From positions 62,001 through 126,000 of the forward strand of contig NDWX01000004.1 of assembly GCA_002855745.1 (NCBI GenBank): a DNA stretch of 64,000 nt. Direction: 5' to 3'. The notes below the pieces were generated by a model. The model was not told where the DNA came from, ran no database searches, and saw only the letters and a program-made list of their open reading frames with translations. Position 1 is the first letter of the stretch. Every line of letters begins with the position of its first letter. The DNA is from Thermofilum sp. NZ13 (GTDB taxonomy: Archaea > Thermoproteota > Thermoprotei > Thermofilales > Thermofilaceae). This document shows positions 34,174 through 42,296 of this stretch, piece by piece. A program made the translations under genes and the position numbers.

Positions 34174-34602
34174 TTAAGCTAAGCTCAGCTCGACAACGCA
34201 CTTCTGGCCGTCCTTCCTAAGGGGGAGACCGTTGGCTTTAGCCCCGGTGTAGCCGCTCAGAAGCCCGGGGATGGGGCACAGAGGCTCGGTGAGGTCAGCG
34301 CCGCCGACAGCTCTGGGGCAGATCCTGCAGGTCGAGCTGTCGATCGTGACTCTTAGGGTCTGGCCGTCACGCGCGGCCTCCAAGCTACCGGCGAAGCCCA
34401 GAAGCCCGTTCAGGAACACGGCGGCTTCAGCCGGGTCCTCCGGGGCCCCGTACTCCTCCCTGAGAGCCTTCCCGACCCTGGCCATCGCGCCCTTCACGAT
34501 CGCGTACTTGAGGAACCCCTCGTCGCGGAAGGCCGCGAAGGACTTAGCTATGAAGAAGTGGTGCGGCTGGACACCCCTCCTGAGGATCTCCTCCCTGCTC
34601 AC
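34174..34602 (-). CDS. Unknown cysteine-motif protein (mini-locus)
   Basis: 142 residues. Helical N-terminal half (HHFFIAKSFAAFRDEGFLKYA) and a C-terminal part with STCRICPRAVGG and LCPIPGLLSGY: a CxxCP and a CP-x-PG separated by about 12 residues. This faintly recalls the cysteine signature of V4R-type small-molecule-binding domains, but I would not assign it. Its start overlaps the zinc-ribbon gene by four bases. The pair is driven by one arm of the mirrored promoter. Confidence 0.5.
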   Translation of the reverse strand: MSREEILRRGVQPHHFFIAKSFAAFRDEGFLKYAIVKGAMARVGKALREEYGAPEDPAEAAVFLNGLLGFAGSLEAARDGQTLRVTIDSSTCRICPRAVGGADLTEPLCPIPGLLSGYTGAKANGLPLRKDGQKCVVELSLA

Positions 34603-34844
34603 CTCCCACCACCTCCTTGCACCGGAACCTGAGCTAGTATCGCTACGCGCACACCCCTCTCGTGGCCGTTCGCGTCGAAATGTATTAGCAGCGCGTGGTC
34701 GCCGTGGGGCACAGCCACCACGGCTAGGCCGGTCGGCGAGGCTTTAGCCTCCTCCACGACCCTAGGCCCCACGCTGACGAGCACTTCTCCCCCGCACCTC
34801 GGGCACTTAACACGAGCCAACCTGAAACTGTCCATATCCGTCAC
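34599..34844 (-). CDS. 81-residue zinc-ribbon module protein
   Basis: Nearly the whole protein aligns, without large gaps, with residues 5-75 of the GTPase-operon protein at 14082: CPRCGGEV, EEAKASPTGLAVVAVPHGDH, HFDANGHERGVRV. One CxxC plus conserved histidines and aspartates. Leaderless: its ATG (34842-34844) lies about 26 bases after the TTTTTAAA of the left promoter arm. First gene of a two-gene unit. Function unknown. Confidence 0.6.
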   Translation of the reverse strand: MTDMDSFRLARVKCPRCGGEVLVSVGPRVVEEAKASPTGLAVVAVPHGDHALLIHFDANGHERGVRVAILAQVPVQGGGGR

Positions 34845-34865
34845 GTTTCTTACTTAATGGGTGGG

Positions 34866-34892
34866 GCTTTAAAAAGGATTTAGTTCAAAACC
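34866..34892 (-). promoter_or_regulatory. Left arm of mirrored promoter pair
   Basis: On the minus strand this reads GGTTTTGAACTAAATCC, then TTTTTAAAGC; 27 bases identical to the arm at 35009-35035. The TTTTTAAA is the TATA box for the 81-residue gene; the upstream part is the likely operator/BRE. Confidence 0.8.
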
Positions 34893-35008
34893 CCGGGAGC
34901 GTTTTCCCGTGGAAAAGGCACTTATCCAGCCTCAGAGCGTGAGTCAGTGGCCGAAGCGGTGAGGTCGCCGGCCGCGCCTGACTGGGTGATGAGCGCTGGG
35001 TTGTGGGA
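34893..35008. other. Spacer between mirrored promoters, G/C-rich with stem potential
   Basis: 116 bases without ORF support. AGTCAG...GGCCG near 34932-34943 can pair with CGGCC...CTGACT near 34969-34984. A CTGA-ctgg-GTGATGA string (34980-34992) resembles the D'/C' part of a C/D RNA, but no matching C and D boxes complete it. Confidence 0.3.
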
Positions 35009-35035
35009 GGTTTTGAACTAAATCCTTTTTAAAGC
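35009..35035 (+). promoter_or_regulatory. Right arm of mirrored promoter pair
   Basis: Exact inverted copy of 34866-34892. TTTTTAAA (35026-35033) is centred about 26 bases before GTG 35056, giving a leaderless transcript. Confidence 0.8.
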
Positions 35036-35055
35036 TCGGCCCCCAGCTCTGCTCG

Positions 35056-35436
35056 GTGGCAGTTGTGCGGGGCTCCTACGTGAACGTAAGGCTGAGCATC
35101 AACGGGGAGGAGCTGCTAGTGCCCGTGGTGGGCGAGAGTAGCGTCGCCGTCGAGAACCGGGAGCCGCGGCCAGCAAACCTGAGGCTGGAGCTCGTCGGAG
35201 CGGAGTGGTCCCCAGTGCCCGTTGTGCTCAAAGTCGAGGTTAACGGCAAAGCGGTCTACATAGGGAGGAGCACGAGGAGCGGCGAGTCGTGGAGCTTCCA
35301 GGTGCCGCCTAAGGGGGAGGTCACGTTAAGGTTCACGGTTGTGGCTCCCCCGCGCTTAGCCGCGGCTAGCGCTCCCTCCGTTTCGCTGAGGGTGTCCTTC
35401 GAGCAGGCGGCACCGAAACCCCTTATACGCCGATAG
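35056..35436 (+). CDS. Unknown beta-sandwich-like protein (mini-locus)
   Basis: 126 residues, almost all beta strands (VNVRLSINGEELLVPVVGES, VVLKVEVNGKAVYIG, GEVTLRFTVVAPPR), no cysteines, no signal peptide. Looks like an Ig-like or adaptor domain. The GTG start is fixed by the promoter arm. Because its promoter is identical to that of the divergent zinc-ribbon pair, the three genes should be expressed together. Not recognised. Confidence 0.55.
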   Translation: MAVVRGSYVNVRLSINGEELLVPVVGESSVAVENREPRPANLRLELVGAEWSPVPVVLKVEVNGKAVYIGRSTRSGESWSFQVPPKGEVTLRFTVVAPPRLAAASAPSVSLRVSFEQAAPKPLIRR

Positions 35437-35471
35437 AAACATATTTGTATATATCTCCCTTCCTTTCAAGT

Positions 35472-35813
35472 GTGAGTGGCACAGAGGAGGTTTCGGAGGA
35501 GAGACTCTTTGAGCTGCAAGCCCGGCTGTGCAAGTTCATGAGCCACCCGCTGAGGCTACGGCTGCTCGAGCTCCTCGAGAGCCAGGAGCGGAGCGTCTCA
35601 GAGCTCGTCGAGCTTACGGGCGAGCCTCAGCCCGTGGTCTCGAGGCACCTCGCCTACATGCAGCAGCTCGGCATAGTGACGTCCGAGAGGAGGGGCACAA
35701 AGGTGTACTACAAGGTCAAGTACCCCGAGCTCAGGGAGGCGTGCAAGATCCTCCGCGGCGTGCTCGTGAAGATCCTTAAGGAGGGCAGAAGCCTCGCCCT
35801 GATCAGCGAATAG
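35472..35813 (+). CDS. ArsR-family transcriptional regulator
   Basis: 113 residues from GTG 35472. Winged helix: CKFMSHPLRLRLLELLE, SVSELVELTGEPQPVVSRHLAYMQQLGIV, RRGTKVYYKV. No metal-sensing CxC pair. An upstream TTG at 35445 lies inside the TATA box (TTTGTATATAT, 35444-35454), so it cannot be the start. It sits beside the mirrored promoters and could be their repressor (inference). The downstream CPBP gene follows by 26 bases. Confidence 0.8.
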   Translation: MSGTEEVSEERLFELQARLCKFMSHPLRLRLLELLESQERSVSELVELTGEPQPVVSRHLAYMQQLGIVTSERRGTKVYYKVKYPELREACKILRGVLVKILKEGRSLALISE

Positions 35814-35839
35814 CAGTCACGAGCGCTGTAGCAAGGGCG

Positions 35840-36709
35840 TTGGAAAGGCCTCTCGGGGTGCAGGGCGTGGAGAACTGGGTGAAGGGGGTCTTAGCCTACA
35901 CAGCACTGAGCTTTGCCCACGCTTCATCTATCGACTACGCTTTCGCCTCTACCGCAGACACTGCTCCCGGGGTGGCTTTAGCGTGGGGCTTCCTGAGGAT
36001 GTACACACCTACCCTAAGCGCGCTGCTTGTTGCACTGCTCGTCGACAGGGGCGGGAGCGTGCTGGAGGCCCTCGGCTTGAGAATGGCGGGTGGGAGGGTT
36101 GTCGTCTGGTACTTGCTTGCCCCGCTCCTCGTGCTCCCCCCGCTTGCCCTTTGCCTGCTCTTCGAGGCGCTCCTCGGGAAGCTCGACCTCGCTGGGCTGT
36201 CTGCGAGCCTGGGACCTGTCAGGCTGGACCCGCTGGTGGTTCTCTCCCTGTCGGTTCTATCGGGGTACTTCGCTGCAGTCACCGTTAACGCTCTCTTTGC
36301 GCTTGGTGAAGAGGTGGGCTGGAGAGGCTACTTGTACCACGCGCTGCTCCCGCGGCTCGGGTACTACAAGACCGTTCTAGCGGTAGGCATACTCTGGGGT
36401 TTCTGGCACGCTACTGCTATACTCTGGCTCGGCCATAACTACCCTGTGCACCGCGTGGAGGGAGCGCTCCTGTTCCCCCTCCTCACAGTCCTCCTATCAC
36501 TCCCCATGTTCTACCTACGGGAGACATCGGGGAGCGTGCTGCCCGCGGCCAGCTTCCACGGGGCTGTGAACGCGTGGTGGGCGCTCACGGTGCTTGCCGC
36601 TCCAACGCTAGGTGACCTTGAGGGAGGAGTAGGGGCGGTCGGCATACTGTCTTGGGCGCTGTACGCCCTCGTCTACGCCCTCAGAAAAAGAAAGAATGCC
36701 TTTAAGTAG
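35840..36709 (+). CDS. CPBP-family intramembrane metalloprotease
   Basis: 289 residues, about eight membrane segments. The Abi/CPBP motifs are intact: GEEVGWRGYLY (EExxxR), GFWHA, and ASFHGAVNAWW. Members cleave membrane-bound substrates (CAAX proteins, peptides) and some protect against toxic peptides. TTG start assumed. Probably cotranscribed with the ArsR gene. Its end overlaps the end of the opposite frameshifted gene by eight bases. Confidence 0.85.
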   Translation: MERPLGVQGVENWVKGVLAYTALSFAHASSIDYAFASTADTAPGVALAWGFLRMYTPTLSALLVALLVDRGGSVLEALGLRMAGGRVVVWYLLAPLLVLPPLALCLLFEALLGKLDLAGLSASLGPVRLDPLVVLSLSVLSGYFAAVTVNALFALGEEVGWRGYLYHALLPRLGYYKTVLAVGILWGFWHATAILWLGHNYPVHRVEGALLFPLLTVLLSLPMFYLRETSGSVLPAASFHGAVNAWWALTVLAAPTLGDLEGGVGAVGILSWALYALVYALRKRKNAFK

Positions 36710-37144
36710 AGAAAGAGACCTTCACTCCGAAGTAGTCTTTGACGTGCGGCTTGAAGAAGTAGTAAAGGATCAGAGCGTCTACTAGTAGCCCGATTATCCC
36801 GTTGGGGAGAGCGAGGAGGGATGATAGCAGGCTAAGCGCGCTGAATATTACTGTGAGCCACCACGCCCAGCCTCGGCCTGTCCACAGCCCCAGCTTATTA
36901 TCAACCAGATACCACCAGATATCAGTAGCGCCACGCTCAAGACTCCTGCTAGAAGCGCAATGGGATATGGGTAGTGCATGCTTTCCATCAAAAGGCTCTT
37001 GACGAGCGATCCTAGAGCTACAAGGGCTATCCCGGCGAAGATGAGTAAGGCCGCCACGATGAAGCCCAGTATCGCTAGAATCGTTACCCCAGTCGGCCTC
37101 ACCCTTGAAGGTGGAGACGGCGGAGTAAGAGTTTGCGCCGACAT
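36702..37144 (-). pseudogene. Small membrane protein gene with one-base deletion
   Basis: ATG 37144 opens MSAQTLTPPSPPSRVRP and two membrane segments, then the frame runs into ISWGCGQAEAGRG and stops at 36848. The next frame continues sensibly as YLVDNKLGLWTGRGWAWW, VIFSALSLLSSLLALPNG, ALILYYFFKPHVKDYFG and ends at 36702. That tail (GLWxGRGWAWW..., YYF+PHVK.YF) is typical of a widespread archaeal membrane family. One added base near 36911-36920 restores a protein of about 147 residues. Start supported by TTTATTAA near 37168-37175 (minus strand). Confidence 0.65.
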
Positions 37145-37208
37145 CAAGATCACGTACACGGGCCCCTTAATAAACATTTAGCAGGAAAAGCAAAGGAAAA
37201 AAGTTTTT

Positions 37209-38477
37209 TTAGATCCAACCTCTGAGCTTCATAGCGGTGTAAACTCGCTCAACCGCTAAGACGAAGGCCGCGTCTCGCATCGTGACCTGTCTACCGCTCT
37301 TCTCCGCCTTTAGCTTCTCCCACCTGTCAGCGGTTCTCTTGAAGTTCCTCTCCATGATGGAGGCGAGCCTCTGGCGCGTCTCCTCCTCGTCCCAGAACCA
37401 CCACTGCAGGTTCTCAACCCACTCAAGGTAGGACATTATAACGCCGCCGGCGTTCGCCAGGATGTCTGGCACGACCGCGATGAAGTCCTTCCTGGAGTAG
37501 AGGATCCTCTCAGCCTCCGGGGTCGTGGGGCCGTTAGCCGCCTCGGCGATCAGCCGTGCTTTGACCTTCCCGGCGTTCCTCTCGGTGATAGTGTTCTCGA
37601 TGGCCGCAGGGATGAGGATGTCCGCGTCGACGTACAGTGAAGCCTCAGGGTCGCTCAGCTTGTTCCCCCTCGGGTAGTTGATGACCTTCCCTGTCTCGTT
37701 CGTCACCTTTATTGCCAGCTCAGGGTCGATCCCGTTGGGGTCGTAGACGGTGCCGGAGATGTCGCTTACTGCCACGACTTTGGCACCTAGCCTAGTGGCC
37801 CAGAGGGCCGCGTACTGCCCAGCGTTGCCGAATCCGTGTATTGTTATTGTCCGCCCCTCAAAGCCGCCCATCCACCTCTCGGCCGCGGCCTTGGCTGCGA
37901 TGACGGTTCCATAGCCGGTCGAGTAGAGCCTCACAGGGTTGCCCCAGAGCTCAGGGGGCTTGGCCGTGAAGACGGCGGGCACGTTGTAGCCCTTGAGCTT
38001 GCTGTACTCGTCCACCATCCAGGCCATTATCTGCGGGTTAGTGTTCACGTCGGGTGCGGGAATGTCCTGCTCAGGACCTATAATGGAGGCGATGGCCCTC
38101 GCGTAACCCCGGCTCAGCTGCTCCAGCTCGCGCACACTCATCTTCTTCGGGTCGCACCTGACCGCGCCCTTACCGCCACCGTAAGGTATGCCAGCCAGCG
38201 AGTTCTTCAGCGTCATCCCCATGGCGAGCGCAATGACGGTCTCGAGGGTGACCTCAGGGTGGAACCTGATGCCTCCCTTGTAGGGCCCGAGAGCGTTGTT
38301 ATGCTGGACGCGGTAGCCCTCGAAAACCACCAGCTTACCGTTATCCATCCTCACGGGGATTTTGACCATCAGCACCCTGTCGGGCTTGCTGAGGTAGTCG
38401 TAGACCTCCTCTGGGAGCCCGGCTAGCTCGATGGATTCCCTAAGCACTTTCAGCATCCACTCGAGGTATGAAGACAT
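37209..38477 (-). CDS. gdhA: Glutamate dehydrogenase
   Basis: 422 residues from ATG 38477 ([15 protein letters not shown]). Glu/Leu/Phe/Val dehydrogenase motifs: [26 protein letters not shown] (catalytic lysine), [10 protein letters not shown], and the Rossmann motif [12 protein letters not shown]. Interconverts glutamate and 2-oxoglutarate with NAD(P). The frame is open for 40 more codons upstream, but AATATATAC near 38505-38513 on the minus strand shows that transcription starts downstream of those. Confidence 0.95.
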   Translation of the reverse strand: MSSYLEWMLKVLRESIELAGLPEEVYDYLSKPDRVLMVKIPVRMDNGKLVVFEGYRVQHNNALGPYKGGIRFHPEVTLETVIALAMGMTLKNSLAGIPYGGGKGAVRCDPKKMSVRELEQLSRGYARAIASIIGPEQDIPAPDVNTNPQIMAWMVDEYSKLKGYNVPAVFTAKPPELWGNPVRLYSTGYGTVIAAKAAAERWMGGFEGRTITIHGFGNAGQYAALWATRLGAKVVAVSDISGTVYDPNGIDPELAIKVTNETGKVINYPRGNKLSDPEASLYVDADILIPAAIENTITERNAGKVKARLIAEAANGPTTPEAERILYSRKDFIAVVPDILANAGGVIMSYLEWVENLQWWFWDEEETRQRLASIMERNFKRTADRWEKLKAEKSGRQVTMRDAAFVLAVERVYTAMKLRGWI

Positions 38478-38652
38478 TTTAGGTCGTGTTTTACATACAT
38501 CAAACCTTAGTATATATTTTTCTAAAAAAAACCTTAAATGAATTACCGCAAGACCATCCGGAAAGCTACAGGTATTGAAGCGGGCGAGGCCCAGCAATTA
38601 GCCGTGTCTACGGCAGATAAGTTAAAAATAACCGTTCCGGCAATTAGGTTGC

Positions 38653-39003
38653 GTGGAGCTCGTAGAGACCCTTGTCATCGTAGGCGTCGTGGTGGCGATA
38701 GCCCTAGCATTAGCGTTCTTCGCGTCCAGCATGGTCTCCCAGAATACTGGCGTCGAGCAGCTGGACATACAGTACGTGTTCAACGGTAGCAGCAAGCTCA
38801 CGATCCATATCAGGAACCGCGGCACTCAGCCGACCTCGGTGACCCTGGTCAAGGTCGATGGACGCGCATACCCGCAGAGCGTGTACATACAGCCCGGCGG
38901 GACGGCTACGGTGACTGTGGAGGTGGAGGGCTCTCTACCGGTACACGAAGTGGTTGTAGTAACCTCCTCGGGCACAGAGTACGCGAGGCCCGTCAAGCCT
39001 TGA
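38653..39003 (+). CDS. Archaeal type IV pilin-like protein
   Basis: 116 residues. A short N-terminus is followed by one hydrophobic helix (TLVIVGVVVAIALALAFFAS, residues 6-25) and a beta-rich, CARDB-like extracellular part (IHIRNRGTQPTSVTLVKVDG, IQPGGTATVTVEVEG). The layout resembles archaeal pilins or flagellin-like proteins, without a clear prepilin peptidase site. GTG start about 26 bases after GTTAAAAATA (38621-38630). Monocistronic. Confidence 0.65.
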   Translation: MELVETLVIVGVVVAIALALAFFASSMVSQNTGVEQLDIQYVFNGSSKLTIHIRNRGTQPTSVTLVKVDGRAYPQSVYIQPGGTATVTVEVEGSLPVHEVVVVTSSGTEYARPVKP

Positions 39004-39043
39004 ACCAAAAGGATTTAAGCTGAGAACACGTGGTTTGCCCCCG

Positions 39044-39991
39044 ATGGAGTATACGTTTCTCGGAAATACAGGCGAGAAGATCTCCAGGATCGGGCTCGGC
39101 GCGTGGCAGTTCAGCGAGAGCTGGGGCTTGACGGATTACGAGGCGGCAAAGAGGGTTATCCAGGAAGCCCACGCACAGGGGATAAACCTCATCGACACGG
39201 CGGAGGTTTATGGCAGAGGGATGAGCGAGGAGTTCGTGGGAAGAGCGCTAAGGGAGCTTGGGCTGAGAGACAGCTTCCTCGTAGCCTCAAAAATCCCCGG
39301 TGACTTCCTGGCTGAGCACGACGTGTACAAGGCTGTTGAGAGGAGCCTGAAGAGGCTTCAGGTAGAGGAAATCGACCTGATGCAGGTTCACTGGCCCCCA
39401 TGCTGGCACAACATCCCGACGTGCGAGTACATGCGCGCGCTCGAGAAGCTGGTCCACATGGGTAAGCTGAGGTACATAGGTCTGAGCAACTTCCCTCCAG
39501 CTCTTATAGATGAGGCGAGGTACTGCCTCTCCACCGAAGACGTGGTATCCATTCAGGTTAGGTACAACCTAGTTGAAAGGGACGCTGAGAAGGAGATCCT
39601 GCCTTACGCTGAGCGAGAGGGGCTCACGCTCCTAGCTTGAAGCCCGCTGGCGAAGGGCGCGTTGACCGGGAAGTACACTCCAGACAACCTCCCCAAGTTC
39701 CAGGACGTGAGGAGCGGAGAGGCGGTTTTTCACCCAGAAAACTTCGCCCAAGTGTATAAGCTCGTGGAAGTCCTCGCAGAAGTCGGGAGCAAGTACGGCA
39801 AGAGCCCATCGCAGGTTGCCCTTAACTGGCTTGTGTCGTCAAGCCCCGTCGTCGTTCCCATTCCCGGTGCTAAGAGCGAGGAGCAGGTCAGGAGCAACGC
39901 GGGAGGCGCAGGCTGGAGGATGAGCTACGAGGACTGGCTCAGGATAGAGGAGGCTAGTAGCAAGGTTAGAATCACAAGGGTCCTCTGGTAA
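39044..39991 (+). pseudogene. Aldo/keto reductase interrupted by an in-frame TGA
   Basis: Full-length family sequence in one frame: GLGAWQFSESWG, INLIDTAEVYGRGMSEE, VASKIPGD, MQVHWPP, GKLRYIGLSNFPP, then TLLA-TGA-SPLAKGALTGKY and VPIPGAKSEEQV. The TGA (39638-39640, codon 199) replaces the usual aromatic residue in the AYSPLA or AWSPLA motif. Everything else is intact over 948 bases, so either a very recent nonsense mutation, readthrough, or a sequencing error. ATG 39044 is preferred over TTG 39035 because of GATTTAAGC near 39012. Confidence 0.8.
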
Positions 39992-40031
39992 CCATTATCT
40001 ATATTTAGACCACCTAATACTTTATTGCCTG

Positions 40032-40346
40032 ATGAGTGAAACAATCGAAATCGAAGTTATAAGGCCTGTCAACCCGGCAGGTGTCAGCTTTATAAAGTAT
40101 CTTTGGGGTGCTATTGGCGCGAGAAACCGAACCGTCCTGCAAGAGTACAGACGGGAGCTTACCAAGCTGATCCAACGGCTCGGCTTCACCCTGGAAGAGA
40201 AAATAGGCTCAAACAAGCTCATCACAGGGACTGTTGTTCTAGAGCTCAACAACGGCAAACCCGTTAAGATAACCGCCAAGGACTTAAGAATCTGGCAGGA
40301 AACGGGGAGCTTCCCTGAAGCGATTACGGTAGAGCTGAAGGAGTAA
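40032..40346 (+). CDS. Small unknown protein
   Basis: 104 residues, alpha/beta, charged: EIEVIRPVNPAGVSFIKYLWG, a middle basic helix, and LELNNGKPVKITAKDLRIW. No cysteines or membrane segment. ATG start after an A/T-rich promoter region. Not recognised; downstream T-runs (40364-40372) may end its transcript. Confidence 0.5.
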   Translation: MSETIEIEVIRPVNPAGVSFIKYLWGAIGARNRTVLQEYRRELTKLIQRLGFTLEEKIGSNKLITGTVVLELNNGKPVKITAKDLRIWQETGSFPEAITVELKE

Positions 40347-40433
40347 ACTAAACCTTGTTTCTGACTTCGTTTTTCAAGGCATTTTATTCTTTATCAGAAA
40401 ACGCTATAAGCAGATGCGAGCTGTCGTTCACGT

Positions 40434-41774
40434 ATGGGAGAGCTAAAAAGGGAGCTGGGGTTAGGCTACGCCACTCTGTTCGGCGTGGGCCTCATCCTTG
40501 GCGCCGGTATATACGTTCTTGTCGGCCGCGCAGCCGGGCTAGTTGGAGACGCCGTATGGCTCAGCGTCGCTTTTGCCGGTGTGATAGCCCTCTCCACAGC
40601 CTTCTCCTACGCCGAGCTATCCTCGATGTTCCCCACGGCGGCCAGCACGCACACGTACATTGAGAAGGCTTTCCCCAATTTCAGGGCATTGGCCTTCGTG
40701 TCGGCTTGGCTGATATTCTTCGGGGGGGTCGCTGGAGCTGCAACGGCGGCTCTAGGCTTCGCAGGCTACTTCGTAAGCATTGCGGGCCTAGGTTCCAGCG
40801 CCATAGTGCCTGTGACGATCACTCTCCTAGCGCTGCTCTCGCTCCTAAACTGGTGGGGTATAAGGGAGTCAGCCTCCCTCTCAGCGGTCTTCACGCTGAT
40901 AGAGGCCTCAGGCCTCCTCTTCGTGGCTGCTCTGGGCTTTTTATTCCCACAACGGCAGCCCGACTACTTCTCCTTTAATCCCAACGTCGACCCGGTGCTT
41001 GCAGTTATGGCTGGTGCGGCTATATTCTACTTCGCTTACACGGGCTTTGAGTACCAGCCAACCTTGAGCGAGGAAACAAAGAACCCCGAGAGAGTCGTCC
41101 CGAAGGCCATAGTCCTAGCCATACTCGTGACCACCCTCATCTACATCCTCGTCGCGATGGCTGTGGTCAGGCTGATAGGCTGGGAGGATCTAGCACACAG
41201 CAAAGCCCCTCTAGCTGAAGCGGCTTCGAGGGTGTGGAAGCCCTCGTACGCCCTTCTTTCATTCATCGCGCTTTTCGCCACAACGAACACTGTTCTAGGC
41301 TTCCTCGTTTCAGCCTCGAGGCTTGCCTACGGCCTCGCGGAGGAGGGCGTCGTCCACCGAGGGCTCGGCAAGGTGGACGGGTGGCGCAGAACCCCGTACG
41401 TCTCCGTTGCCTTTGCCGGTGTACTGTCGATATCGCTAGTCCTACTCACGGATTACCTGCCTGAAGTGACGGGCTGGAGGCTAGCTTTCGGGCAGTACCA
41501 GTACGAGCTGATAGACCTTGTCGGTAAAACCGCGAGCCTCTCGGTTCTCTTGGCGTTCCTGGTGGTTAACCTCTCGGTGGTCGTCTTGAGGAGGACCGAG
41601 GCCGAACGCCAAAGGTTCTTCAGGATACCCCTCAGCATCAGAAATATCCCTGTGCTACCTCTGGTGGCAGACGCGCTCATCGTGATCTTTATTGCGTTGA
41701 GCTTCAGTGACTGGATTGTGTGGCTGAGCACAGGTGTGGTTGTGCTGATGGGGCTTCTCCTCTACAAGAGGTAA
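40434..41774 (+). CDS. APC-family amino acid permease
   Basis: 446 residues, about 12 membrane segments. The start ELGLGYATLFGVGLILGAGIYVLVG contains the unwound GAGIY motif of the first helix (GLILGAGIYVLVG), and ATNTVLGFLVSASRLAYGLA fits helix 8. Imports amino acids or polyamines by proton symport; substrate unknown. ATG start. Adjacent genes give no clear substrate hint, though glutamate dehydrogenase lies 2 kb away. Confidence 0.87.
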   Translation: MGELKRELGLGYATLFGVGLILGAGIYVLVGRAAGLVGDAVWLSVAFAGVIALSTAFSYAELSSMFPTAASTHTYIEKAFPNFRALAFVSAWLIFFGGVAGAATAALGFAGYFVSIAGLGSSAIVPVTITLLALLSLLNWWGIRESASLSAVFTLIEASGLLFVAALGFLFPQRQPDYFSFNPNVDPVLAVMAGAAIFYFAYTGFEYQPTLSEETKNPERVVPKAIVLAILVTTLIYILVAMAVVRLIGWEDLAHSKAPLAEAASRVWKPSYALLSFIALFATTNTVLGFLVSASRLAYGLAEEGVVHRGLGKVDGWRRTPYVSVAFAGVLSISLVLLTDYLPEVTGWRLAFGQYQYELIDLVGKTASLSVLLAFLVVNLSVVVLRRTEAERQRFFRIPLSIRNIPVLPLVADALIVIFIALSFSDWIVWLSTGVVVLMGLLLYKR

Positions 41775-41833
41775 GCTTTTTAGGCCTACACCTCTTCGCG
41801 CAACTCATATTAGGATCACAAGCGTCAACACTC

Positions 41834-41892
41834 TCGGATGATGAGGGTTTCTGGTTCCGATCGGTAGTGAGGAGAGCTTGATTGCCTGACAA
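41834..41892 (+). ncRNA. Candidate C/D-box sRNA
   Basis: Box C ATGATGA (41838-41844), D'-like CCGA (41857-41860), C'-like TAGTGA (41865-41870) and box D CTGA (41886-41889), with 12- and 15-base intervals suitable for guides; C to D is 52 bases, normal for archaea. CATATTA near 41805-41811 is 26 bases upstream of the inferred 5' end. D' and C' are degenerate and no target was checked. Confidence 0.45.
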
Positions 41893-41935
41893 CCTTTATA
41901 GCCCTTCTCGACTTACCTGAGCCTAGACCCTGACG

Positions 41936-42292
41936 ATGCCCGGAGGAGTCGTTGAGAAGGTAAGGTCGGAGGTTGAAAAATTCCTGGAAGATAGGACGCA
42001 GTACAGAGGCGCGGTAATCATAGCTGACGGAGAGTACGTCGCGGTCGGCGAGGCTACAGCTGAAATTGGGCGTTCAGTGTTAGATACCGTTAACTTCATA
42101 GACGCGGTTTTCCGCAAGCTAGCAGCGGGTCCGCCGAGGTATTTCGTCGCGGAAGGGAATGGCTTCGGTGTTTCATACGGGAAATTCGGCTTCGGGAAAG
42201 CCGTAGTACTCATCTACTCGGGGTTGCCTATCGGAGCCGCAATGTACGACATCAAAAGTCTCTGCAGGAGGTTAAGCGCCTTTTCGCCCTGA
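41936..42292 (+). CDS. Roadblock/LC7-like small protein
   Basis: 118 residues with the alternating pattern of a roadblock/LC7 domain: GAVIIADGEYVAVGEATAEIG, RYFVAEGNGFGVSYGK, KAVVLIYSGLPIGAAMYDIK, closing helix. Such proteins often regulate Ras-like GTPases; one is encoded at 13565, but there is no physical link. The assignment rests on pattern only. ATG start; TATA-like CTTTATAG at 41894-41901. Next gene follows by four bases. Confidence 0.45.
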   Translation: MPGGVVEKVRSEVEKFLEDRTQYRGAVIIADGEYVAVGEATAEIGRSVLDTVNFIDAVFRKLAAGPPRYFVAEGNGFGVSYGKFGFGKAVVLIYSGLPIGAAMYDIKSLCRRLSAFSP

Positions 42293-42296
42293 GGGG

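Noticed and set aside
34980-34992. C/D RNA suggested by CTGA-ctgg-GTGATGA
   Set aside because: Only the D'/C' half is present; no box C and box D at suitable distance.
35445-35471. Upstream TTG start for the ArsR gene
   Set aside because: It falls within the TATA box TTTGTATATAT, so the transcript cannot include it.
38538-38789. 83-residue plus-strand ORF
   Set aside because: Overlaps the pilin-like gene in another frame, basic low-quality translation, no promoter match.
41936-42292. Functional link between the roadblock-like protein and the GTPase at 13565
   Set aside because: Separated by 28 kb with no shared control element; domain call itself is tentative.
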